7,033 nucleotides of DNA from Bacteroidota bacterium (lineage in GTDB: Bacteria > Bacteroidota > Ignavibacteria > Ignavibacteriales > Ignavibacteriaceae). Each line of letters opens with the position of its first letter. Position 1 is the stretch's first letter. Position numbers and translations under genes: made by a program. Below the pieces are notes generated by a model, which was not told the origin of the DNA, searched no databases, and was given only the letters and a program-made list of their open reading frames with translations. The DNA is taken from the NCBI GenBank assembly GCA_023433685.1, contig JAEYUD010000221.1:1-7033 (forward strand), given 5' to 3'. Shown here one piece after another: positions 1 to 6,592 of the stretch.

Positions 1-573
1 GGACTGATCCTCACGCTGTTCATTACAAGCATCAATCAGATCTGGGGGTGGCTTACCATGTCGATGGGAGCGGGCCTCATAGTTCCTCTTATTATCAGAT
101 GGTATTGGTGGAGGCTGAACGGATACGGATTCACAGCCGGTGTTTTTATGGGCATGGCAACCGCGATAGTGCAGGGGTTGCTCTTCCCCGATGTACCTGA
201 GTACGTTTCATTTCTCGCGGTGAGTCTGCTTTCGTTCGCGGGTACGGTTGTGGTTACTCTACTCACGGAACCCACAGAACAGGAAACCCTTGAGAAATTC
301 TTCTTACGCACGAGACCATTTGGATTCTGGGGACCGGTGACGGCAGCAATTCCGGCTGAGAAGAGGGAATCGATCAAGAAAGAGAACCGGAGGGATATTA
401 TTTCGGCTTTGATCGCGGTGCCTTGGCAATTACTCCTTTTCGCCACTGCCATGTTAGTTGTACTGCGGGAGAGTGAAATGCTTGCCTACGCGGCAGCAAT
501 TCTTGTGGTTTTGAGCTATCTGCTTTATAAAATTTGGTTTAAAAATCTGGATACAGAAGGAGAGGCAAGATGA
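1..573 (+). CDS. Sodium:solute symporter (SSS family), C-terminal part, 5' end outside window
   Basis: This is the last 190 residues of a polytopic inner-membrane transporter, probably an Na+-coupled symporter of the SSS/SLC5 type. The frame is open from base 1, so the Met at 58 is only internal. About five or six hydrophobic segments are visible at fragment residues 2-20, 22-33, 44-62, 68-89, 132-155 and 160-180. The basic-aromatic stretch RWYWWRLNGYG (33-43) after a membrane segment is what I recognise from SSS proteins of Bacteroidota. A charged loop (about 90-131) precedes two last helices, and the tail is short and polar. The stop overlaps the start of the hexosaminidase gene (ATGA, 570-573), so the two are probably one operon with coupled translation. 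That pairing suggests import of an amino sugar or a related glycan product, but this is inferred from context; the substrate-binding helices lie outside the window. Another APC-fold transporter is possible but less likely. Confidence 0.8.
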   Translation, partial: GLILTLFITSINQIWGWLTMSMGAGLIVPLIIRWYWWRLNGYGFTAGVFMGMATAIVQGLLFPDVPEYVSFLAVSLLSFAGTVVVTLLTEPTEQETLEKFFLRTRPFGFWGPVTAAIPAEKRESIKKENRRDIISALIAVPWQLLLFATAMLVVLRESEMLAYAAAILVVLSYLLYKIWFKNLDTEGEAR

Positions 574-2621
574 AAAGAAAATTCATCATTTATAAAATAG
601 TGACAGTTTTTGTGGCAATACTCATTATATCAGGAGGAGAAAGCATGGCACAGAACACCCGGTTTCACAACCTGATGCCGGTACCCGCAAAGGTGGAGTT
701 CGGCAGTGGTAATTTCAGGTTAACCACCGGTTTTATTTTCAAGGTTGATGGCTCCACTTCAAAACGACTGAATGCTTACGCCACCCGCGTTCTTCGCCGT
801 CTTACAGGCAGAACAGGGCTGTTCATTCTTCAGGATAATGTTTCAAACTCAGACACCCTGAAATCACCTCAGCTAAGAATTTCATTCAAGAGGGAGGGAG
901 CACTTAAAGTTGGTGAAGATGAAAGCTATACGCTCGAAGTGACCGGTTCGGGGGTCACACTAGGTGCGGTAACCGATTTCGGAGCAATGAGAGGTCTTGA
1001 AACACTTCTGCAATTGATAGAGAAAGACGGAGAAGGTTACTACCTTCCCGTGGTAAAAATTGAGGATAAGCCTTTCTACAAATGGCGCGGTCTTATGATC
1101 GATGCCTGCCGCCACTGGATGCCAATGGAGATGGTGTTAAGGAATATTGACGGTATGGCAGCCATGAAAATGAATGTTCTTCACTTCCATCTTTCTGAAG
1201 ATCAGGGATTCCGGATTGAAAGTAAGGTCTTCCCCAAGCTTCATGAGATGGGTTCCGATGGTAATTATTTCACCCAGGAGCAGATAAAAGAGATCATAAA
1301 ATATGCCGGCGACAGGGGAATAAGGGTTTATCCTGAGTTCGACGTTCCCGGGCACACAACGGCGTGGTTTGTGGGACATCCTGAACTTGCAAGCCAACCG
1401 GGACCATACAAGATCGAAAGAAACTGGGGAATTTTTGGGCCCGTTATGAATCCGGCAAAAGAGACGACATATCAGTTTCTCGGCAAGTTTTTTACCGAGA
1501 TGGCAGGTCTCTTCCCCGATGAATATTTCCATATTGGTGGTGATGAAGTAAAACCCGATCACTGGAAGAACAACCCTGATATTCAAAAGTTCATGAAAGA
1601 CAACAAAATAAAGGACGAGCATGAACTTCAGGCGTATTTCAACAAACGGATACTGAAAATTCTTCAGAAGAACAAAAAGAAGATGGTCGGCTGGGATGAG
1701 ATACTTCAGCCTGACATGCCAAAAGAGATAGTTATTCACTCGTGGAGAGGTAAAAAAGCACTTTTGCAGGCGTCAAAAGATGGATATCAGGTAATCCTCT
1801 CGAACGGTTATTACATCGATCTGAACCAGTCGACAGAGTTCCACTACACGAATCATCCGATTTCTCCCGATACTGTTCTTCCCGCGGAGCAGATGGCGAA
1901 CATACTCGGTGGTGAGGCAACCATGTGGGCTGAAATGGTGACTCCGGAGACAGTTGACTCAAGGATCTGGCCCCGCACAGCAGCGATAGCCGAGCGTTTT
2001 TGGTCGTCAAACACTGTGAATGATGTGAAAGACATGTACAGAAGGCTCGACAGGATCAGCCTCCAACTTGAAGAAGTGGGGCTGCTGCATGAAAAGAATC
2101 ATCTGATGTTGCTAAGGCGGTTAACCGGTGGTGAGGAGATAAAGCCCCTGAAAATGCTTGCCGATATACTTGAACCATTGAAAGGTTATGAGCGTCATCG
2201 TCATGGTGTGAAATATACCCAGTTCTCACCTTACACCCGTTTGGTTGACGCTTGCCGCGCCGACGCTAAAGTGGCAAGGAACTTCAATGCGATGGTCGAC
2301 CTTTTCATTGAAACAAAAGACAGCAAGGTTGCAACTCAACTGCTTGATCAGAACGCTTATTGGAAGTCAGGACTTCAGGACCTCGAAGAGGTGATCTCCA
2401 GAAATCCCATTCTGTTCGAAATAAAACCCCACGCTGAAACACTTGCTGCCATTTCAGGCCTGATGCCGGAGTTTATCGGCGCCATAAAAGAAGGCAAGCA
2501 CGTATCTCAGGATAAAATTGAGAAGGCGAACGGGCTTCTTAAGTCGGTAAAACCATGGGGTCAGCTTGAGATGCCGATTCTAAAGGGTTTTGAGAAGCTT
2601 CTGAAAGGATGTGCTCCTTAA
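570..2621 (+). CDS. Exported beta-N-acetylhexosaminidase, glycoside hydrolase family 20
   Basis: A 683-residue GH20 enzyme that removes terminal beta-linked GlcNAc or GalNAc by substrate-assisted catalysis. Residues 1-27 form a signal peptide: basic MKRK, a hydrophobic core (about 10-20), then likely cleavage after Ser25-Met26-Ala27, leaving Gln28. It is therefore periplasmic or secreted. Residues about 30-160 match the small alpha/beta domain that precedes the barrel in GH20. The (beta/alpha)8 barrel spans about 168-485, with WRGLMID (substrate arginine Arg173), HFHLSEDQGFR, YPEFDVPGH, the catalytic pair Asp325-Glu326 in HIGGDE, GWDEI (374-378) and GGEATMW (447-453, Trp453 lining the pocket). 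All key residues are present. Residues about 490-683 are a mostly helical C-terminal region of unclear role. The start at 570 has a good Shine-Dalgarno (AAGGAG, 557-562, 7-nt gap) inside the symporter gene. The last 83 nt overlap the convergent nuclease gene. The family is clear; the natural substrate (chitin, peptidoglycan or glycoprotein sugars) is not. Confidence 0.95.
   Translation: MKRKFIIYKIVTVFVAILIISGGESMAQNTRFHNLMPVPAKVEFGSGNFRLTTGFIFKVDGSTSKRLNAYATRVLRRLTGRTGLFILQDNVSNSDTLKSPQLRISFKREGALKVGEDESYTLEVTGSGVTLGAVTDFGAMRGLETLLQLIEKDGEGYYLPVVKIEDKPFYKWRGLMIDACRHWMPMEMVLRNIDGMAAMKMNVLHFHLSEDQGFRIESKVFPKLHEMGSDGNYFTQEQIKEIIKYAGDRGIRVYPEFDVPGHTTAWFVGHPELASQPGPYKIERNWGIFGPVMNPAKETTYQFLGKFFTEMAGLFPDEYFHIGGDEVKPDHWKNNPDIQKFMKDNKIKDEHELQAYFNKRILKILQKNKKKMVGWDEILQPDMPKEIVIHSWRGKKALLQASKDGYQVILSNGYYIDLNQSTEFHYTNHPISPDTVLPAEQMANILGGEATMWAEMVTPETVDSRIWPRTAAIAERFWSSNTVNDVKDMYRRLDRISLQLEEVGLLHEKNHLMLLRRLTGGEEIKPLKMLADILEPLKGYERHRHGVKYTQFSPYTRLVDACRADAKVARNFNAMVDLFIETKDSKVATQLLDQNAYWKSGLQDLEEVISRNPILFEIKPHAETLAAISGLMPEFIGAIKEGKHVSQDKIEKANGLLKSVKPWGQLEMPILKGFEKLLKGCAP
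632..647 (+). promoter_or_regulatory. Internal Shine-Dalgarno-like site before Met26 of the hexosaminidase
   Basis: The bases AGGAGGAG (632-639) lie five nt before an in-frame ATG (645-647) that encodes Met26 of the hexosaminidase. Initiation here would give a protein lacking the signal peptide and retaining the whole enzyme. The same bases encode Gly-Gly-Glu of the signal peptide, so the match may be coincidental. The upstream start at 570 also has a good site and yields a proper signal peptide, so I keep it as the main start. Confidence 0.25.
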
Positions 2622-5600
2622 CCCGGCAGAGTCCCTTGTAATCACAGAACTTGCAAGCTTTATTATCCCTGGCGGGGTCACCCGTCAGGGGGAATTTTCC
2701 TTCAAAAATACCAAGCACAAACTTTTTGATGTTTTCCTCCGTAAGTGCAAGTACCTCATCCCATTGTGATTTCGCGATCTCAGGCGTGTCACTCCGGCTA
2801 CCCGATCGAATCATTCGAACATCAGAAGGCCCGAATAATTTCTCATCGTACTTAAGCGAGAAAATTTGAGGGAAAAGATATGAATGATCTTCAGGTAATT
2901 TGGAAACAATCCCTTTAACAGTTGCCATCAAATAGACCGGTATCTGAAGTCTGCTCCCTCTCTTAACATCTTCTGCAGGATAGTCTTTCGTTCCTGATTT
3001 GTAGTCTATCACTTTGTAGAGTTTGTTCGCGGGATCGATATCAATGCGGTCGATCGTGCCATGAAGTGATATCTGATACGGGGCTGTAATTTTTTCGCTG
3101 TTAAGCCCCGTCAGTTTGAGGTCATGGAAGTGGTTTTCAAAAAGGGCGGGTTCAAGTCCGCTATTATTGTTCCGAGATTCAAGTAGATAATGCCAGAGTA
3201 TCGACATGGTCTGGTCGCCGGCTATACCGAGTATTTTTTCCGCTGAGATAAACGACTCGGTGTCGAGCAGTTCTTTAAGCTCCACTCTTGAATTTGCCCC
3301 CGCGATATCGATCATCTCTTTCAGATATGTTTTCAATTGTTCGTCGGAACAATTCCGGAGGGTTTTGTTTTCTTCTGTGAGTTTGGTGTGAAAATTTCGC
3401 AGAATCTCATGAAGTAAAGTACCAAACTCTTTCGCGTCGAGTTCTTCACTGTGGTCTTCTGCCGGTTCCACTTTAAGAATATGTTTCACGAAGAATTTAT
3501 AAGGGCACGCTCCGTAACTTTCAAGCGCGGTGGGTGAAAATGGCTGGTTCACTTTTCTGATCACGGGGAGACCGGGACCCGTTTCATCGTACGGATCAAA
3601 GTTGATGTAGCCGGCACAGGGGTTTTCCACTTCAAATCCGGGCAGGTTCGACTGGGCGTGATTCTCATCAACGCGTCTTTTTACCTCCACCATTTCCGGC
3701 TCGACAGGCATGTTCTCCCATGCCCCCTTCTCCCAAACTTCCCGGTTGTTGAATATCAGATTTTCGAATGTACCATGCTCAATTTTGGTGACAGTGAAAA
3801 GAGCCTTCATCTCCCTTTTGAAGAAAGATTCCACATTCTCTTTTTTAGCCGCAATCCTGCTATTGGTTAGATAGAGGCGACAGTTCTTTTCAGCTCTCCA
3901 TGCTGAAAGTGCCTGATAGAACAGGAGCCGTTCACCGGGAGAGTGGCGTTTTATTTGTTCAGCGGCGCCGTCATATTTAAATATTTCAGGTTTGTAGCGG
4001 GTGGGGAAGTCGCCCTCGTTAAGCGCGCATATGAACAGGTGTTTGAACTTGAGTCCCCTGATCTCGTCCGGTGTGGTTATCATCACTCCTGTTTCGGGCT
4101 GTTCAACCAGGTTAAATCTTGTCTCCTGTGAAAGATCGACCAGTACATTGAAATATTCATCGAAGTCACGAATCCCCTTATCGTAATCCTGCAGTACATC
4201 GAAGAGACGTGTAGCGGACCTGATGAAAGAGGAAAGTGCCCTGGTATTATAGAGGGAGCCACCCCCTTTCCCATCGAGGAAGTGGGGGAGATATCCTGTT
4301 TTGGCGATCAGATCCCTCAGGTTTCTAAAAAACATGCCCGGTTCCTGAGGCACTGTAAGAGGTGAAAGATCATCATGGAGCCTTTGAACGGTCGAAAGAG
4401 CTGATACCAGCGATGTTCTTATGTCAGAATCATCCGGTTCCTCTTCATCATCCTTGTCAGTTGTTGTGGGCGGGAGGGAGTTCAAAGCCTCCTGCAGAAG
4501 TTTTATCAGTTTGTGGTAGCCGCTCCCCACTTTTATATAAGAGCATGCCCGCTTGAAGTGTACGGGGTCGCCGTATATGGAACGGAAAAGCGGGTTTGAG
4601 AGCACACGTAAAATCTCATTGTGCCCGAAATGTGATTTATGAACGGTGAGGAGATCGATAAGACCCGAAACTGATGCAAAATCGCCCGTTTTGTAACGGT
4701 CGGTGATATTTACAGGGAGACCGTAAGAGTCGAAAATCGTCCGAATCCAAGGGGTAAAAGCCGATATTCTGTGGAATAGAACACACACCTCGTTGGCATT
4801 GAGATATTTCTCAGTAAGCAGTAGCGATTTTATCTCTTTCGCCACGATGGTAACTTCCTGATAGAGGTCGTTCGCCTCGATCTCGAAGATATTATCAGTT
4901 TTAACAGGTTGTGGTTTAAAAGGCCTGAAGAGGTTTTCCTTGATATGCTTCTGAAAACCGGGAGCCATGTCTTCGGTTTTTGAAGCGAAGCCTTTGAAAC
5001 CGGCGGTGGTCAGCCGGGTGTGGATTTTTTCGATCTTTTCAAAAAGGTTGTGATTCACGGTATTGTAGTCGAAATCGAGATATATCCTGTTTTGAACCGC
5101 TGTGGCAATCCCCTCGATAATTTCAACCTCGGGCTGTGTCAGTTCGATAAAATTTTGCATAAAAATTTCGGAAATTCCGGGAAATGCAGAGTTGAATGCT
5201 TCAGGGAGTCCGGTTTTTCTTGCCTGAATATGAAGGTAGACATCCCCGATCTCTTTCATGCCGGAAGAACGGAGTTTTTCATCAAGTATAGCCCAAACCC
5301 GTGCAAGAAACGCGGCTTTTTCAGTACTTATTGGGTTAAGACCCACGAGTTCAGCCAACAGGGTCTGGAGGTTGGTACCGTTCTCTTTGAATTCCGAGAT
5401 CGTGTTCTTTATTAATTTGATGGTTCCACGTGTCAGCTGGGGCACCACTTCGGTTTTCTTAAGCTCGTCTATCACATTCAGGACAAATATTTCAAGAATT
5501 TCATCGGGCACGATCCTGAAACCGGGATCGAGTTGTCTCGCTAATTTTAACGCGAGAGAACGAATAGTGGCAGTGGAAATTTTAAGGCCGGGGTATGAAA

Positions 5601-5745
5601 CCGCGAGAATTTTGTTAAATTCGCGCATTCTTCTGTTCGTTGGAAAAACAATGAGTAAACCATTCCCGCGCGGTGAAGATGCAAGCTCAGAGAGCCGTCG
5701 GTCGAGATCGTAATCTTTGTAGTTTTGAAGTGGTGTCAGTATCAT
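2539..5745 (-). CDS. AddB-like / RecB-family PD-(D/E)XK exonuclease with Fe-S cluster
   Basis: A 1068-residue cytoplasmic protein, about the length of AddB, the double-strand-break-processing partner of AddA. The N-terminal half resembles a degenerate SF1 helicase: LLIVFPTNRRMREF (30-43) looks like motif Ia of AddB proteins, and IRGLKFKHLFICALNEGDFP (562-581) like the motif V-VI region. I see no Walker A (GxxGxGKS/T), so this half probably does not hydrolyse ATP. The C-terminal nuclease looks intact: His779 in GTLLHEIL, Asp899 in GTIDRID, Asp914 and Lys916 in IDYKSG, and Gln934/Tyr938 in LQIPVYL. Cys747 (YGACPYKFF) and Cys1031/1034/1040 (CKFCDYKGLC, C-x2-C-x5-C) are the four ligands expected of the AddB-type 4Fe-4S cluster that pins the nuclease domain. 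An acidic patch lies at 432-441. The start ATG (5745-5743) follows AAGGG with an 8-nt gap. The final 27 codons plus stop overlap the hexosaminidase gene, beyond the last cysteine. No addA is in view; one could lie elsewhere, or the protein could act alone. Confidence 0.85.
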   Translation of the reverse strand: MILTPLQNYKDYDLDRRLSELASSPRGNGLLIVFPTNRRMREFNKILAVSYPGLKISTATIRSLALKLARQLDPGFRIVPDEILEIFVLNVIDELKKTEVVPQLTRGTIKLIKNTISEFKENGTNLQTLLAELVGLNPISTEKAAFLARVWAILDEKLRSSGMKEIGDVYLHIQARKTGLPEAFNSAFPGISEIFMQNFIELTQPEVEIIEGIATAVQNRIYLDFDYNTVNHNLFEKIEKIHTRLTTAGFKGFASKTEDMAPGFQKHIKENLFRPFKPQPVKTDNIFEIEANDLYQEVTIVAKEIKSLLLTEKYLNANEVCVLFHRISAFTPWIRTIFDSYGLPVNITDRYKTGDFASVSGLIDLLTVHKSHFGHNEILRVLSNPLFRSIYGDPVHFKRACSYIKVGSGYHKLIKLLQEALNSLPPTTTDKDDEEEPDDSDIRTSLVSALSTVQRLHDDLSPLTVPQEPGMFFRNLRDLIAKTGYLPHFLDGKGGGSLYNTRALSSFIRSATRLFDVLQDYDKGIRDFDEYFNVLVDLSQETRFNLVEQPETGVMITTPDEIRGLKFKHLFICALNEGDFPTRYKPEIFKYDGAAEQIKRHSPGERLLFYQALSAWRAEKNCRLYLTNSRIAAKKENVESFFKREMKALFTVTKIEHGTFENLIFNNREVWEKGAWENMPVEPEMVEVKRRVDENHAQSNLPGFEVENPCAGYINFDPYDETGPGLPVIRKVNQPFSPTALESYGACPYKFFVKHILKVEPAEDHSEELDAKEFGTLLHEILRNFHTKLTEENKTLRNCSDEQLKTYLKEMIDIAGANSRVELKELLDTESFISAEKILGIAGDQTMSILWHYLLESRNNNSGLEPALFENHFHDLKLTGLNSEKITAPYQISLHGTIDRIDIDPANKLYKVIDYKSGTKDYPAEDVKRGSRLQIPVYLMATVKGIVSKLPEDHSYLFPQIFSLKYDEKLFGPSDVRMIRSGSRSDTPEIAKSQWDEVLALTEENIKKFVLGIFEGKFPLTGDPARDNKACKFCDYKGLCRVKEHILSEASQNPLESASQADPMVLPT
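2667..2700 (+). terminator. Possible terminator hairpin for the symporter-hexosaminidase operon
   Basis: Bases 2667-2676 (CCCTGGCGGG) and 2681-2690 (CCCGTCAGGG) form a 10-bp stem around a four-base loop (GTCA), starting 45 nt after the hexosaminidase stop. In + strand RNA all ten pairs form, one of them a G-U wobble. In - strand RNA the same position is an A-C mismatch. The following bases, GGAATTTTCC, contain only four consecutive T and not directly after the stem, so it is a poor classical Rho-independent terminator. It lies wholly inside the nuclease coding sequence (residues 1019-1027 of that protein), so protein-coding constraint could also explain it. Confidence 0.35.
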
Positions 5746-5931
5746 GTTTTAAACCCTTTTGAGAAAACAGATGTTAATAAACAGTGAACACCTGAAAGCA
5801 GTAATTGATCGATCCCTGCCGGAGGGGAGAGAAAAATGGGGAGCAACGGATAACCTTGACTGCAATCAGGAAATATCATTAACTTGAATCCGGAATTTTA
5901 ATTTTAAGCCCAACATAAAAATAAGAAAAAA
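5746..5931. promoter_or_regulatory. Divergent intergenic region between nuclease and beta-barrel genes
   Basis: This 186-nt gap separates two genes transcribed away from each other, so promoters for both should lie here. On the + strand the best -35-like element is TTGACT (5856-5861). Seventeen nt later there is only a poor -10 (TTAACT, 5879-5884), so I cannot name a promoter with confidence. The last 40 nt before the beta-barrel gene are AT-rich (about 5893-5931), ending in an A-run directly at the ATG with no Shine-Dalgarno, a start type common in Bacteroidota. On the - strand I see only the ribosome site AAGGG for the nuclease gene and no clear -35/-10. Two small + strand ORFs lie within it (5771-5887 and 5836-5853). 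Confidence 0.5.
5771..5887 (+). CDS. Possible 38-residue small protein, unrecognised
   Basis: An ATG-started frame of 38 codons ends with TGA at 5885-5887, 44 nt before the beta-barrel gene. The product starts MLINSEHLKAVIDRSLPEGR and looks soluble, with a charged helix-like first half and no signal peptide or membrane segment. The Shine-Dalgarno is weak (GAG at 5761-5763). I do not recognise it. It could be a small gene, a leader ORF, a remnant of a lost gene, or chance. Its position in what should be the promoter region argues against it being a standard gene. Confidence 0.15.
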   Translation: MLINSEHLKAVIDRSLPEGREKWGATDNLDCNQEISLT

Positions 5932-6570
5932 ATGAAAAAGATCGTATTGGTTTTTATCCTCTGTTCAACGTACATCTTCGCGCAGAAGCTGGGGGATGTA
6001 GCACCTCCCGAGCCACCGAAGGAGTTCCCCCCGAACACACTGGGTCTCGATCTTATGATTGGTGAAGGGGGGTTCGGTCTTGGTGGTTTTTACAGAAAAG
6101 ACCTCTCAGATAACCTCACCTGGTTTGCCGATCTCTCTTTTAGTGAAGTGAAGGATGCCCGTGAATTTGAGTATATCGACTATTGGGGTCGCGTTATAGT
6201 TGTGGGGAAGAAAAACAGGGTCTTCCAGCTTCCATTGTACACAGGGTTACAGTACAGGCTGTTTAAAGAGAGTCTTACAGAGAATTTGAGACCTTACCTG
6301 ACGATAGGGGTGGGACCCGATTTTATTGTAACCACACCCTTTGACAAGGAATTTTTCAGTGCTTTTGGCTCGGCTCAGGCGAAAGTGGCATTGGGCGGCT
6401 ACGCGGGAGTAGGCGCGAACTTTGGGATAAATACCAAAAGCCTCCTGGGCCTCAATATCAGATACTACTATGCACATCTTTTCGACGGAGGGGTTGAAGG
6501 GATGCAGGGAGTGATGAGGGAGAACCTCACCGGGATATATCTAACCATAACCCTGGGGACGATGTTCTGA
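5932..6570 (+). CDS. Small outer-membrane beta-barrel protein, function unknown
   Basis: A 212-residue protein with a clear signal peptide: MKK, a hydrophobic core (residues 4-16), and likely cleavage after Ala17 in YIFA, leaving Gln18. Cys11 lies inside the core and lacks a proper lipobox, so a lipoprotein is unlikely. A proline-rich segment (24-34, PPEPPKEFPPN) follows. The rest alternates short hydrophobic/aromatic strands with Gly-rich turns, for example GEGGFGLGGFYRKDL (49-63), LPLYTGLQYRLF, LRPYLTIGVGPDF and LLGLNIRYYYAHLF. It ends in YLTITLGTMF, a terminal strand with C-terminal Phe as recognised by the BAM machinery. The length suits an 8- to 10-strand barrel of the OmpA-N/OmpW-like general type, but I cannot assign a named family or ligand. 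The start lacks a Shine-Dalgarno and follows an A-rich stretch. The peptidase gene starts 22 nt after its stop with no hairpin between, so the two may be co-transcribed. Confidence 0.75.
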   Translation: MKKIVLVFILCSTYIFAQKLGDVAPPEPPKEFPPNTLGLDLMIGEGGFGLGGFYRKDLSDNLTWFADLSFSEVKDAREFEYIDYWGRVIVVGKKNRVFQLPLYTGLQYRLFKESLTENLRPYLTIGVGPDFIVTTPFDKEFFSAFGSAQAKVALGGYAGVGANFGINTKSLLGLNIRYYYAHLFDGGVEGMQGVMRENLTGIYLTITLGTMF

Positions 6571-6592
6571 TAATTTTCCCCGGCGCGTAAAG

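Noticed and set aside
36..452. 138-codon open frame on the - strand
   Set aside because: It is antisense to the symporter membrane segments, with no domain-like pattern and no plausible neighbour on that strand.
58..573. Symporter gene starting at the ATG at 58
   Set aside because: The frame is open to base 1 and the upstream codons encode a hydrophobic helix continuous with the family pattern, so the gene is truncated by the window edge instead of starting here.
1137..1739. 200-codon open frame on the - strand
   Set aside because: It lies wholly opposite the GH20 catalytic barrel, including the HIGGDE site, and its translation has no recognisable domain. It is a shadow of the real gene.
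5020..5713. Two overlapping + strand frames (5020-5415 and 5258-5713)
   Set aside because: Both are antisense to the N-terminal part of the AddB-like gene, overlap each other, and show no motifs. Shadows of the nuclease gene.
5856..5879. Promoter with TTGACT and TATCAT
   Set aside because: TATCAT (5874-5879) lies only 12 nt after TTGACT, too close for a sigma-70-type promoter, and the properly spaced hexamer is a poor match.
6571..6592. Terminator between the beta-barrel and peptidase genes
   Set aside because: The 22-nt gap has a short T-run (6574-6577) but no stem before it and only a short GC stretch after it, so I see no hairpin.
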